Positions 1 through 8,939 of a DNA stretch of 64,000 bases are shown in pieces. The first letter of the stretch is position 1. Each line of letters begins with the position of its first letter. Origin of the DNA: Streptomyces koelreuteriae (GTDB lineage Bacteria > Actinomycetota > Actinomycetes > Streptomycetales > Streptomycetaceae); assembly GCF_018604545.1 (NCBI RefSeq), contig NZ_CP075896.1, positions 3,100,001 to 3,164,000 of the forward strand, in the 5' to 3' direction. The translations under genes were made by a program, and so were the position numbers. Below the pieces are notes generated by a model, which saw only the letters and a list, made by a program, of their open reading frames with translations, made no database searches and was not told where the DNA came from.

Positions 1-209
1 GCGGAACCGACCGGCGCGCGCCTCACATCGAAATGTCGAACAAACTTCGAACACAAAGCCAAACTCGCGCCCGCCGTCCGCCAAAACACGGCCGAATGCC
101 CGTTTCATGCGCGCGCGAAACCTGCCGAAGATTGTCGTGCCCGCGTACCGCCGGGTACAGTCGCCGCACTGCTCTGGCAGCCCCTGTTGTCGAGGCGAAA
201 GAGAAGTTG

Positions 210-1763
210 GTGAACGACCGTCACCCGTCGGGGACCATGACCCCGGCTCCGGCTTCCGAGGCCGCCTCGGCGCACTACGCGTCGTACGGCACCCAGGAAG
301 CCCAGTACGGCGACTTCACCACGTACGGCGACTACGCCGCCACCGGTTTTGACGCCCCCGGCGCCCACCCCGCCGGTACGGACGGCGCCGGTTTCGATGC
401 CACCGGGCACGCCACCGCGAGCTTCGCCAGCGACCCCCTCTTCGGCAACCTGCCGGGCAGCGGCGCCGACACGGGCACGTACGACTCAGGCCACTGGCCC
501 ACGGGCCAGCACGAGAACCCGCACTACGACGCGTACGCGGCCCAGCATCACGCCGCCTACGACACCGGCGTGTACGACACCACCTCCTGGACGCCCCAGC
601 AGCAGCCGCTGTCGGTCATCCCGCCGCAGGCCGGGTCCCCGGACGCCACCGGCCAGTGGGACACCGGCGCCTGGCTCCAGCCCGACCAGTCCGGCAACCC
701 GGCCGACCAGACCCAGCAGTGGGAATGGGGCACGCAGGCCTTCGACACCGGCACCTACGACGCCACGCAGTGGAACTCCGACGGCTCCGCCGCGCCGTCC
801 CCCGACGGGTACGAGCAGCACGCGGACGCCTTCCACCAGCAAGAGACGGCGACGTTCGAGCAGCTCGGCTACGACGAGGCCACCGGCGCCCCCTACGAGG
901 ACCCCGCCGCGGACGGCGGCGAGCCTGCCGCCACCGGCGAACTGCCCATCGTCGCCCCGCTCCTGGACGGCCAGGAGGAGGTCGGCCCGCGCACCGCCGC
1001 ACGAGCGGCCTCGCGCGCCGGGTCCCGCTCCCGCCGCCGTACGCCCCCCAAGCGCTCGGCGCTGATGACCATCGCGGTGCCCTCGGCGTGCGTGATGGGC
1101 GTCGCGGGGATCGCCGCCGCGTCCGTCGGCAGCCTCACCGAGGACAGCGCCGCGGAGGCGCAGACGACCGCGGCGGACGCGCAGCCGGTCAAGCCGGCCG
1201 CCGCCAACAACAAGCTGGACACGCAGCTGCAGAGTCTCTCCGCCGGCGCGGACGACTTCGCCGACCGGGCCAGCCGTACGCAGGAACGTATCGACCTCAA
1301 GGCTCAGCAGGCGGCCGAGCGGAAGCGGGCGGCGGAAGAGGCGGCCCGCAAGGAGCGGCTGCGCCCGAAGTTCGCCATGCCGGTCGCCCGCCACGGACTC
1401 AGCGCGCAGTACGGCCAGTCCGGCATCAACTGGATGTCCCTGCACACCGGCATCGACTTCCCCGTCTCGTACGGCACGACCGTGATGGCCGCGACCGACG
1501 GCACCGTCCGCACCCAGTGGAACAGCGCCTACGGCAACATGCTGATCCTGACGGCGAAGGACGGCACGGAGACGTGGTACTGCCACCTCTCCACCTACAC
1601 GGTCCCCTCCGGTACGACCGTGAAGGCCGGCGACTCGATCGCGCGCTCGGGCAACTCCGGCAACTCCACCGGCCCTCATCTGCACTTCGAGGTGCGGCCG
1701 GGCGGCGGCTCGCCGATCGACCCGCTTCCGTGGCTGCGCAGCCACGGCGTGGACCCGACGTAA
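210..1763 (+). CDS. M23 (LytM) family peptidase with Tyr/Gln-rich N-terminus
   Basis: 517 aa from the GTG at 210, which follows a GAGAAG-type ribosome site; the open frame continues to 33 but that part is arginine-rich and not protein-like. Residues 1-270 are a low-complexity tail rich in Tyr, Gly, Asp, Gln and Thr with recurring YDTG/YDA units. A single membrane segment lies near residues 285-308, followed by a charged helix (AAERKRAAEEAARKE). The C-terminal peptidase domain has the zinc motifs HTGIDF (about residue 412) and HLHFE (about 490). It probably cleaves peptidoglycan peptides outside the membrane, with the tail in the cytoplasm. Bases 1-209 hold no gene; several TCGAA motifs occur at 28-55. 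Confidence 0.88.
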   Translation: MNDRHPSGTMTPAPASEAASAHYASYGTQEAQYGDFTTYGDYAATGFDAPGAHPAGTDGAGFDATGHATASFASDPLFGNLPGSGADTGTYDSGHWPTGQHENPHYDAYAAQHHAAYDTGVYDTTSWTPQQQPLSVIPPQAGSPDATGQWDTGAWLQPDQSGNPADQTQQWEWGTQAFDTGTYDATQWNSDGSAAPSPDGYEQHADAFHQQETATFEQLGYDEATGAPYEDPAADGGEPAATGELPIVAPLLDGQEEVGPRTAARAASRAGSRSRRRTPPKRSALMTIAVPSACVMGVAGIAAASVGSLTEDSAAEAQTTAADAQPVKPAAANNKLDTQLQSLSAGADDFADRASRTQERIDLKAQQAAERKRAAEEAARKERLRPKFAMPVARHGLSAQYGQSGINWMSLHTGIDFPVSYGTTVMAATDGTVRTQWNSAYGNMLILTAKDGTETWYCHLSTYTVPSGTTVKAGDSIARSGNSGNSTGPHLHFEVRPGGGSPIDPLPWLRSHGVDPT

Positions 1764-1773
1764 CGTCTCGGCA

Positions 1774-1800
1774 GCCTCCGCCGGTCCGGCCGGCGGAGGC
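1774..1800. terminator. bidirectional intrinsic terminator
   Basis: Perfect 11-bp stem (GCCTCCGCCGG with CCGGCGGAGGC) around a 5-base loop, lying between the convergent M23 peptidase and pcrA genes. There is no clear T tract, which is usual in Streptomyces. Confidence 0.7.
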
Positions 1801-1829
1801 TCACCTCACAGGGCTTCAGCGCCCCGGGG

Positions 1830-4307
1830 CTACAGCTTCTCCACCGGCGCGTACCGCAGCAGCAGCCGCTTCGGCTTGTCCCCGAAGTCGATCGTCGCCT
1901 CGGCGTTCGCGCCCGTGCCCTTGACCGCCACGACGGTCCCGAGCCCGAACTGGTCGTGTGTGACCCGGTCCCCGACCGCCAGTGACACGACCGGCTTCTC
2001 GGCGGTGCGGCGCGTGGCGAAACCGGAGGCGCCCGACGCCGACGACCGCGAACGGGACGACGACAGCGAGGACGCCACGGCGGAGACCGGCCCGGAGGAC
2101 GCGGGCGCGGTCGCACCGGTCCGCTTCCACTCCAGATGGGTCGGCGGGATCTCCTCCAGGAACCGGGAGGGCGGGTTGTACGACGGCTGGCCCCAAGCGC
2201 TGCGCAGGGTGGAGCGGGTCAGATAGAGCCGTTCCCGCGCGCGCGTGATGCCCACGTACGCCAGGCGCCGCTCCTCCTCCAGCTCCTTGGTCTGGCCGAG
2301 GGCGCGCATGTGCGGGAAGACGCCGTCCTCCATGCCGGTCAGGAAGACGACCGGGAACTCCAGGCCCTTGGCGGTGTGCAGGGTCATCAGGGTGATGACG
2401 CCGTCGCCGTCCTCCTCGTCGGGGATCTGGTCGGAGTCGGCGACCAGCGCGACCTTCTCAAGGAAGTCGGCCAGCGTTCCCTGCTCGTCCTCGGCGCGCT
2501 CCTGCTCGAACTCCATGGCGACGGCGGCGAGTTCCTGGAGGTTCTCGATCCGGGTCTCGTCCTGCGGGTCGGTGGAGGCCTGCAGTTCGGCGAGGTACCC
2601 GGTACGGTCCAGGATCGCCTCCAGCACGGTGGCGGGGCCGGCGCCGGACTCGACGACCGTACGGAGGTCCTCCATCAGCGTGTTGAACCGCTTGACGGCG
2701 TTGGTGGAGCGCGCGGCCATGCCGTACGCCTCGTCGACGCGCTTCAGCGCCTGCGGGAAGCTGATCTTCTCGCGCTGGGAGAGGGCGTCGATCATCGCCT
2801 CTGCGCGGTCGCCGATGCCCCGCTTGGGGACGTTGAGGATCCGGCGCAGCGGCACCGAGTCCTCCGGGTTGGCCAGGACGCGCAGGTAGGCCAGGACGTC
2901 CCGGACCTCCTTGCGCTCGTAGAAGCGGACGCCGCCGACGACCTTGTAGGGCAGGCCGACGCGGATGAAGATCTCTTCGAAGACACGGGACTGGGCGTTG
3001 GTGCGGTAGAAGACGGCGACATCGCCCGCCTTCGCCTCGCCCGCGTCGGTGAGACGGTCTATCTCGTCGGCGACGAACTGCGCCTCGTCGTGCTCGGTGT
3101 CGGCGACGTAGCCGGTGATCCGCGCGCCCGTGCCCGCGTTGGTCCACAGGTTCTTGGGGCGGCGGGACTCGTTGCGCTCGATGACCGCGTTGGCCGCGGT
3201 CAGGATCGTCTGTGTGGAGCGGTAGTTCTGCTCCAGGAGGATCGTCGTCGCGTCCGGGTAGTCCTCCTCGAACTGGAGGATGTTGCGGATCGTCGCGCCG
3301 CGGAAGGCGTAGATCGACTGGTCGGCGTCGCCCACCACGCACAGCTCGGCGGGCGGCAGGTCGTCCGCGCTGGGCGGTACGTCGACGGGGTGCTCGGAGG
3401 TGCCCACGAGCTCCCGGACGAGGGAGTACTGGGCGTGGTTGGTGTCCTGGTACTCGTCCACCAGCACATGGCGGAAGCGGCGGTGGTAGTGCTCGGCGAC
3501 GTCCGGGAAGGCGCGCAGCAGGTTGACCGTCGTCATGATCAGGTCGTCGAAGTCGAGGGCGTTCGCCTCGCGCAGCCGTGACTGGTACATCGCGTAGGCC
3601 TGGGCGAGGGTCTTCTCGAAGCCGTCGGCGGCCTGGGCGGCGAAATCCTCCTCGTCGATCAGCTCGTTCTTCAGGTTGCTGATCTTGGCGCTGAAGGACT
3701 TCGGCGGGAAGCGCTTGGGGTCGAGGTCCAGGTCGCGGCAGACCAGGGCCATCAGGCGCTTGGAGTCGGCGGCGTCGTAGATCGAGAAGCTCGAGGTGAA
3801 GCCGAGCTTCTTGCTCTCCCGGCGCAGGATGCGCACGCAGGCGCTGTGGAACGTCATCACCCACATGGCGTTCGCGCGCGGGCCGACGAGTTGTTCGACG
3901 CGCTCCTTCATCTCGCCGGCGGCCTTGTTGGTGAAGGTGATGGCGAGGATCTGGCCCGGGTGGACGTCCCGCTCGGCGAGCAGGTGGGCGATGCGGTGCG
4001 TGAGCACGCGGGTCTTGCCGGAGCCGGCGCCGGCGACGATGAGCAGCGGGGAGCCGGAGTGGGTGACGGCGGCGCGCTGGTTGTCGTTCAGCCCCTCCAG
4101 GAGCGCGGCGGCGTCCACCGGCGGGCGCGCGGCGCCGCCCCGGTAGTAGGCGTCGCGGTCCGGCGGCACGTCGAACTTCCCGCCGAACAGATCGTCCGGG
4201 ACCGGCTCCGGTCCGTGATCGTCCTCGGGCGGCGGCGGGGGCTCGTCCGCGGGGCCCCGCTGGGCCTGGAGGTCCGCCAGGAAGCTGTCGTCAAAGAGGC
4301 TGCTCAT
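1830..4307 (-). CDS. pcrA: ATP-dependent DNA helicase PcrA/UvrD (SF1A)
   Basis: 825 aa, full length for PcrA. It is a 3'-5' DNA helicase for nucleotide excision repair and clearance of replication obstacles. Visible motifs are LNDNQRAAV (Q motif), the Walker A GAGSGKT at residues 93-99, motif Ia ITFTNKAAGEM, Walker B VDEYQDTN, motif III GDADQSIYAFRG, motif IV LEQNYRST, motif V LMTLHTAKGLEF and motif VI VGITRARERLYL. The last 50 residues (VGDRVTHDQFGLGTVV) form the Tudor-like C-terminal domain. The first 70 residues are an acidic, proline-rich extension. The gene is monocistronic and convergent with the M23 gene. Confidence 0.97.
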   Translation of the reverse strand: MSSLFDDSFLADLQAQRGPADEPPPPPEDDHGPEPVPDDLFGGKFDVPPDRDAYYRGGAARPPVDAAALLEGLNDNQRAAVTHSGSPLLIVAGAGSGKTRVLTHRIAHLLAERDVHPGQILAITFTNKAAGEMKERVEQLVGPRANAMWVMTFHSACVRILRRESKKLGFTSSFSIYDAADSKRLMALVCRDLDLDPKRFPPKSFSAKISNLKNELIDEEDFAAQAADGFEKTLAQAYAMYQSRLREANALDFDDLIMTTVNLLRAFPDVAEHYHRRFRHVLVDEYQDTNHAQYSLVRELVGTSEHPVDVPPSADDLPPAELCVVGDADQSIYAFRGATIRNILQFEEDYPDATTILLEQNYRSTQTILTAANAVIERNESRRPKNLWTNAGTGARITGYVADTEHDEAQFVADEIDRLTDAGEAKAGDVAVFYRTNAQSRVFEEIFIRVGLPYKVVGGVRFYERKEVRDVLAYLRVLANPEDSVPLRRILNVPKRGIGDRAEAMIDALSQREKISFPQALKRVDEAYGMAARSTNAVKRFNTLMEDLRTVVESGAGPATVLEAILDRTGYLAELQASTDPQDETRIENLQELAAVAMEFEQERAEDEQGTLADFLEKVALVADSDQIPDEEDGDGVITLMTLHTAKGLEFPVVFLTGMEDGVFPHMRALGQTKELEEERRLAYVGITRARERLYLTRSTLRSAWGQPSYNPPSRFLEEIPPTHLEWKRTGATAPASSGPVSAVASSLSSSRSRSSASGASGFATRRTAEKPVVSLAVGDRVTHDQFGLGTVVAVKGTGANAEATIDFGDKPKRLLLRYAPVEKL

Positions 4308-4604
4308 CGCTCTCCGAGTCTAGGGCGCCCCACTGACAGCCCGCCGCCGCCCTGAGAACATCGCCGAAAGCACCCCCCCGTCACCCTCCAGGTCCGGGTG
4401 ATCACAGGCCGCTATGGCCTCCACAATTGCGGACGAATGATGACCGACCTCCCCCGATTGATCACTCTCGGCGACGCTCATGAGTAAGGTCACGGAAATG
4501 TATCGGGCATATCACCCATCAACCTTCACAAGGGCCACACGAGTTGGCTACCGTGCGAGGAGGCCACACGACCCCCACCGGCGAACCTCGCCGGGCCGCG
4601 TGGC
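4308..4604 (+). promoter_or_regulatory. upstream region of the riboswitch, with a competing stem
   Basis: This 297-bp stretch carries no gene. It must contain the pcrA promoter (leftward) and the promoter of the riboswitch transcript (rightward), but neither has a convincing consensus. Near its right end GGAGGCCAC (4559-4567) can pair perfectly with GTGGCCTCC (4600-4608). The latter overlaps the 5' strand of the riboswitch P1 helix, so the two helices exclude each other. Confidence 0.5.
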
Positions 4605-4758
4605 CTCCGCCGAGTCCGGCGTGCCGCAGCGGCAGCCAGAGCCGGGGACCCAACCGAGACCCCGGGGTGAATCGGCCCGACTCCCTTTCCGGAGAAGGCC
4701 GTAGGGCAACCCTTCCGAAGCACCCGCCCGAACCCGACAGCTAACCCGGTAGGCGGAG
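4605..4758 (+). promoter_or_regulatory. c-di-AMP riboswitch (ydaO/yuaA class)
   Basis: The leader of the NlpC/P60 gene contains the conserved core segments of the ydaO aptamer: GGGGACCCAA, GGGGTGAATCGG, GGGCAACCCTTCCG and CCCGAACCCGACAGCTAACC. P1 is formed by CTCCGCC (4605-4611) and GGCGGAG (4752-4758). The class binds cyclic di-AMP and in actinobacteria commonly controls cell-wall hydrolases. P1 closes only 3 bases before the Shine-Dalgarno GGAAGGAG (4762-4769). There is no room for a downstream terminator, so control by ribosome access, or through the upstream competing stem, looks more likely. Confidence 0.93.
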
Positions 4759-4778
4759 CATGGAAGGAGTCGCCTCCC

Positions 4779-5957
4779 TTGGCGTCGCACCGCAAGTCGC
4801 GTCCTACGGGTTCGCGCGTGGCAGGCATACGGACCCCCGCCCTCGCAACGGCGGCCCTCACCTCCGTGGCCCTGCTGTCCCAGTCGGCCAACGCCGCCCC
4901 CGAGGCCGACGACAAGCCCAGCCTGGAGGAAGTCGAGAAGAAGGTCGACGACCTCTACCGCCAGGCCGGGTCCGCGACCGAGAAGTACAACGGGGCGAAG
5001 GAGAAGACCGCCAAGCAGCGCAAGCGCGTCGACACCCTCCTCGACGACGTCGCCCAGCGCACCGAGAAGCTGAACGAGGCGCGGGAGGAGCTGGGCACCT
5101 TCGCCGCCGCCCAGTACCGCACCGGCGCCTCCGCCCCGGACACGGCGACGTTCCTGCTCGCGGACACCCCGCAGGACTACTTCGACCAGACCCAGCTGAT
5201 GGACCGGATGACCGGCCGTCAGAAAGTGGCGGTCGACGACTACATCACTCAGCAGTCAGAGACGATGGAGAAGCGTCAGGAGGCCGCCGAGAGCCTCGAG
5301 ACGCTCACCGAGTCGCAGGGCGACCTGAAGACGGCCAAGGCCACCGTCCAGCGGAAGCTCGCGGACGCGCGCGAGTTGCTGTCGAAGCTGACCGCCGAGG
5401 AGAAGGCGCGGCTCGCGGCGATCGAGAAGGAGAAGCAGCAGGAGGCGGCCCGCAAGGCCGCCGAGCTGGCCCGGCAGCAGGCCGAGCAGCAGAAGGAGCG
5501 GGAGCAGGAGCAGGAGGCCGCCCAGCAGCAGGGCGGCGGCTCCTCCTCGGCGGGTTCGTCCTCGGGGTCGTCGTCCACCGCGCCCGACTCCTCGTACGCC
5601 ACCAAGGCCGACAAGGCGCTCGCCTTCGCCCGCGCCCAGATCGGCAAGCCGTACGTCTGGGGCGCCACCGGCCCTGGCTCCTACGACTGCTCCGGCATCA
5701 CCCAGGCCGCCTGGAAGGCCGCCGGGGTGACCCTGCCGCGCACGACGTACGACCAGGTCAACGCCGGCACCACGGTCCCCCTGGCCGACGCACAGCCCGG
5801 TGACCTGGTCTTCTTCTACGACGATGTCACCCACGTGGGTATCTACATCGGCAACGGCATGATGATCCACGCTCCGAAGCCCGGCACGTACGTGCGCGAG
5901 GAGTCGATCTACTACGACGGCGAGTCGTCGATCCACAGCGTGGTGCGTCCGGCCTGA
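4779..5957 (+). CDS. secreted NlpC/P60 peptidoglycan endopeptidase (riboswitch-controlled)
   Basis: 392 aa from a TTG codon 9 bases after GGAAGGAG. An N-terminal export signal ends near SANAAPEA (about residue 43). Residues about 45-245 form a long Lys/Glu-rich coiled coil of the kind that regulates such hydrolases, followed by a Ser/Gly linker. The C-terminal NlpC/P60 domain carries the catalytic Cys in YDCSG (about residue 304) and His in HVGIYIGNG (about 351). It is expected to cut stem peptides of peptidoglycan during growth or spore germination. A close paralogue starts at 7804; the two share the opening (A-S/A-HRK) and the whole plan. Confidence 0.95.
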   Translation: MASHRKSRPTGSRVAGIRTPALATAALTSVALLSQSANAAPEADDKPSLEEVEKKVDDLYRQAGSATEKYNGAKEKTAKQRKRVDTLLDDVAQRTEKLNEAREELGTFAAAQYRTGASAPDTATFLLADTPQDYFDQTQLMDRMTGRQKVAVDDYITQQSETMEKRQEAAESLETLTESQGDLKTAKATVQRKLADARELLSKLTAEEKARLAAIEKEKQQEAARKAAELARQQAEQQKEREQEQEAAQQQGGGSSSAGSSSGSSSTAPDSSYATKADKALAFARAQIGKPYVWGATGPGSYDCSGITQAAWKAAGVTLPRTTYDQVNAGTTVPLADAQPGDLVFFYDDVTHVGIYIGNGMMIHAPKPGTYVREESIYYDGESSIHSVVRPA

Positions 5958-5979
5958 CGGGTCTCGCAGGTTTTTGGGA

Positions 5980-6015
5980 CCCCGCGCGCGTGGCCTGCCC
6001 GTAACGCGCGCGGGG
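5980..6015 (+). terminator. intrinsic terminator after the NlpC/P60 gene
   Basis: Perfect 11-bp GC stem (CCCCGCGCGCG with CGCGCGCGGGG), 14-base loop, 22 bp past the stop codon. Confidence 0.6.
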
Positions 6016-6034
6016 CCTACCTAGCATCGGGCCC

Positions 6035-7051
6035 ATGCCCGCGACCTCCCCCTCCGTCGCCTGGTGGGCGCGGCGTGCCCCGGCGGCCAGTGCCGCCGTG
6101 CTGGCGACCGGCACCCTGTCGGTCGGTCTGGATCTGGCGGGGTACGAGGTCCTCTCGCTCATCGCCCTCGCTCTCGCCTGCGCGGCCTGGCTGCTGTTCG
6201 CCGCGGACTTCACCCTGCGGCTGCTGCGGGCCGGGACGAGGTGGCGGGCGTACATCCGCAGGCCGGGCGTCCTCGAGAGCGTGACGACGACGGCCCTCAC
6301 CACCGTGGCGGCGACCGCTGTCCTCGGGACCGCCTTCTCGGCGGCGGGCTCGCAGGCTCTGGCCGTGACGCTGCTGGTGCTCGCCGTGCTGCTCTGGCCG
6401 GTGCCGCTCGTCCTCGTCCCGCAGGGCGAGCAGCGGCGCAGGCCCGGGACGGTGTTCGCGCGCTGCATGGCCACCCAGGGGCTCGCCGTGCTCGGTGCCA
6501 CGCTGGCCGCGGCCGAGTCGGAGGCGTGGCTCGCGCACGCGGCGCTGGTGCTGTTCTGGCTGGGGCTGGTGCTGTACGTCTTCGCCCTGGTCCGTTTCGA
6601 TGTGCGGCAGGTGGCCGAGGGCACCGGCGATCACTGGCTCGCGGGCGGGGCCCTCGCCCTCTCGGCGCTCGCCGGGGCGCTGCTGATCAGCGCCGACAGC
6701 GTGCGTCTGTACCTGTGGAACGTGGACGACCGGGACGTCCTGCGCAATATGACCGTCGCCCTGCTCGTGCTCGCGCTGGTCTGTTACGCCGTCCTGCTCG
6801 CCGCCGAGTTCCTGTGGCCCCGGCCCCGTGATGACGTCCGCCGCTGGGCGACCGTGTTCACCTGGGCCACGACGGGGACGGCGGCACTGGGCGTCGCCGT
6901 CGCCCTCGACGTCTCCTGGCTCGACGGTTTCGGGGAGGCACTGTTGTGGATCGCCATCGCCGCGTGGCTGGTGGCCGCCGCCCTGACGGCCGCCGCGGCC
7001 CGGTCCGGTGCCCGGCCCGGCCGGCGGGTCAGGTCCAGAGCACGGCGATGA
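6035..7051 (+). CDS. TDT-family (tellurite-resistance/dicarboxylate) membrane transporter
   Basis: 338 aa, almost entirely hydrophobic with about ten predicted membrane helices separated by short Arg-rich loops. The pattern (ATGTLSVGLDLAGYEVLS near the N-terminus, DVRRWATVF before the last pair of helices) resembles TehA/C4-dicarboxylate transporter (TDT) proteins of actinomycetes. The substrate cannot be told from sequence. A TAGCAT hexamer at 6022-6027, seven bases before the ATG, with no ribosome site suggests a leaderless message. The 3' end overlaps the convergent gene at 7029 by 23 bp. Confidence 0.7.
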   Translation: MPATSPSVAWWARRAPAASAAVLATGTLSVGLDLAGYEVLSLIALALACAAWLLFAADFTLRLLRAGTRWRAYIRRPGVLESVTTTALTTVAATAVLGTAFSAAGSQALAVTLLVLAVLLWPVPLVLVPQGEQRRRPGTVFARCMATQGLAVLGATLAAAESEAWLAHAALVLFWLGLVLYVFALVRFDVRQVAEGTGDHWLAGGALALSALAGALLISADSVRLYLWNVDDRDVLRNMTVALLVLALVCYAVLLAAEFLWPRPRDDVRRWATVFTWATTGTAALGVAVALDVSWLDGFGEALLWIAIAAWLVAAALTAAAARSGARPGRRVRSRARR

Positions 7052-7382
7052 AGACGTTCGCCGTGGTCAGCAGCCCGACCAGGCCGAACAGGCCCTTGTC
7101 CACCTTCTCGTCGTCCCGTTTCACATAGACCAGGCCGAGGATCACGATCAGCAGGGCCAGCTTCACACCTATCTTGATGTTGTTCACGGACTGGTCGTCG
7201 GCCTGGTTGAGGCCGATCAGGATCACACCGGTGACCAGCATCGTCAGCGCGCCGTGCAGCATCGCCGGGGTGTAGCGGGCGGTGCCCTCGCCCATCGCCT
7301 TCATCTGGGTGAGAAAGCCGCCCAGGAGCGAGGCGATGCCGATGATGTGGAGACCGACGAAGAGGTGGATGAGAACGTCCAT
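7029..7382 (-). CDS. small integral membrane protein (four helices)
   Basis: 117 aa with four hydrophobic segments, starting MDVLIHLFVGLHIIGIAS and ending at ANVFIAVLW. It has no signal peptide. It belongs to a conserved Streptomyces family of unknown function. The start lacks a Shine-Dalgarno sequence, and TAGGCT lies 8 bases upstream, so it may be leaderless. It overlaps the 3' end of the convergent transporter gene. Confidence 0.8.
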   Translation of the reverse strand: MDVLIHLFVGLHIIGIASLLGGFLTQMKAMGEGTARYTPAMLHGALTMLVTGVILIGLNQADDQSVNNIKIGVKLALLIVILGLVYVKRDDEKVDKGLFGLVGLLTTANVFIAVLWT

Positions 7383-7685
7383 GAGGCCGGAGCCTAATCA
7401 GGGGGTCCGATCCGCCCGGCACCGGCCCACCGATGCATATATGCGCCCCATAGCACCCGATCACTGGCACTCGCCCGGGAAATCGACGCATCGGTCATCA
7501 CGCTGAGTGAAGACGACGGCGCCGGGGCGGGATCACGGTCGCATACGGTCACCGCCGGTCCTCTCGGGACAGTTCCGCGCACCGGCCACGGGCCCGCCAT
7601 GGCGAGGTTTAGCGTCCTGCCCCAGGTGACCGGCTCCCCACCGCCGCCCGGGCCAGGGGCGGCAGTCGGGCACCACCGCCAGAAG

Positions 7686-7728
7686 GTCCGGCGGCGGCCC
7701 GCTTCCCCTGTGCGGGCCGTCGCCGGAC
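7686..7728 (+). other. 17-bp perfect stem-loop in the leader of the second NlpC/P60 gene
   Basis: GTCCGGCGGCGGCCCGC (7686-7702) pairs along its full length with 7712-7728, including one G-U pair; the loop is TTCCCCTGT. It lies 75 bp before the NlpC/P60 start in the 421-bp gap that begins at 7383. It cannot terminate an upstream gene because the neighbour is divergent, so it is either an attenuator, a leader structure or a DNA operator. No ydaO core motifs are present here. The rest of the gap shows only a GCATATATGC palindrome at 7435-7444. Confidence 0.6.
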
Positions 7729-7803
7729 GCGCAGGCCGCCCGTCCGCTCCCCACTGCGGTCGTCGCACGCCCGGCGGTCGCAGGAAAGGACGTGGCACCC
7801 CAG

Positions 7804-8871
7804 GTGGCAGCGCACCGCAAGCCCCGACAGCGCACCGCGAGCGGCAACACGGCCCGTACGGCCGCCACGATCGCGCTCGCCGGCGCGGCGACCGCGACGG
7901 GCTTCGACGGAACCGGACACGCCGAACCGCAGCTCACCCCCGGCCAGGTCAAGGCCGAGGTGGACAAGCTGTACCAGGAGGCGGAGGTCGCCACCGAGAA
8001 GTACAACAGGGCGAAGGAGAAGGCCGACGCCGCCGGAGAGCGGATCAGGAAGCTCCAGGACCAGGCGGCCCGCAAGGAGGAACGGCTCAACTCGGCCCGC
8101 GACGCCCTGGGCTCCCTCGCCGCCGCGCAGTACCGGGACGGCGGCATCGACCCCGCCCTCCGGCTCGCCCTGTCCGACGACCCCGACCGGTACCTCGAGA
8201 ACGCCGAGTTCGTGGAGCGGGCCGGCAACCGGCAGAAGTCCGCCGTCGCGGGTGTCCGCAAGCAGCTCCGGGAGATCGAGCAGCTGCGCGGGGCCGCCCA
8301 CATCGAGCTGACGTCCCTGAAGTCGCGGCAGACGGAGCTGAAGCGGCACAAGAAGACGATCACCGGCAAGCTGGGCTCCGCACGGCAGCTGCTGTCCCGG
8401 CTCACCCCGCAGGAACGTGCCGGCCTGGGCGAAGGGCCCGGCACGGACCGCGCCTCCCGCTCCTCGACGGGCCTCCGGGACACCCTGGCGGCCCCCGGTT
8501 CCGCCGCCTCGCAGGCGCCCAACGCCCGCGCTGCCGCCGCCGTCTCCTACGCCTACCAGAAGCTCGGCAGCCCCTACGTCTGGGGCGCGACCGGCCCGGA
8601 CGCCTTCGACTGCTCGGGCCTCGTCCAGGCCGCGTACCGCTCCGCGGGCGTCGCACTGCCCCGCACGACGTACTCCCAGATCGCCGCCGGCCGCCGCGTC
8701 TCCCGTTCCGAACTCCTCCCCGGTGACCTGGTCTTCTACTACGCCGGTATCAGCCACGTCGGTATCTACGTGGGCAACGGCCAGATGATCCACGCCCCCA
8801 ACTCATCGGCCCCGGTACGGGTCGCCCCGCTCGACGAGATGCCGTACGCGGGGGCGACACGGGTGGTCTGA
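7804..8871 (+). CDS. secreted NlpC/P60 peptidoglycan endopeptidase, paralogue
   Basis: 355 aa from the GTG at 7804. This start aligns with that of the paralogue at 4779 (A-A-HRK against A-S-HRK); the GTG at 7792 is only one base from GGAAAGGA and is unlikely. Order: export signal, coiled coil (about residues 40-210), short linker, NlpC/P60 domain with FDCSG (Cys about 269) and HVGIYVGNG (His about 317). The predicted role is peptidoglycan stem-peptide cleavage. It lacks the c-di-AMP riboswitch of its paralogue. Confidence 0.93.
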   Translation: MAAHRKPRQRTASGNTARTAATIALAGAATATGFDGTGHAEPQLTPGQVKAEVDKLYQEAEVATEKYNRAKEKADAAGERIRKLQDQAARKEERLNSARDALGSLAAAQYRDGGIDPALRLALSDDPDRYLENAEFVERAGNRQKSAVAGVRKQLREIEQLRGAAHIELTSLKSRQTELKRHKKTITGKLGSARQLLSRLTPQERAGLGEGPGTDRASRSSTGLRDTLAAPGSAASQAPNARAAAAVSYAYQKLGSPYVWGATGPDAFDCSGLVQAAYRSAGVALPRTTYSQIAAGRRVSRSELLPGDLVFYYAGISHVGIYVGNGQMIHAPNSSAPVRVAPLDEMPYAGATRVV

Positions 8872-8939
8872 CGGGTGGTCCGGCACGGGACCTACGGGCA
8901 GGGTGGACCGCGACGGCGCAGGCCGACCCGGTCGCCGGG

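Noticed and set aside
2136..3581. 481-codon frame opposite pcrA
   Set aside because: Antisense shadow of a conserved helicase; no start context or motif.
7540..7803. A second ydaO riboswitch before the NlpC/P60 paralogue
   Set aside because: None of the core segments (GGGGACC, GGGTGAAT, CCGACAGCTAACC) are there.
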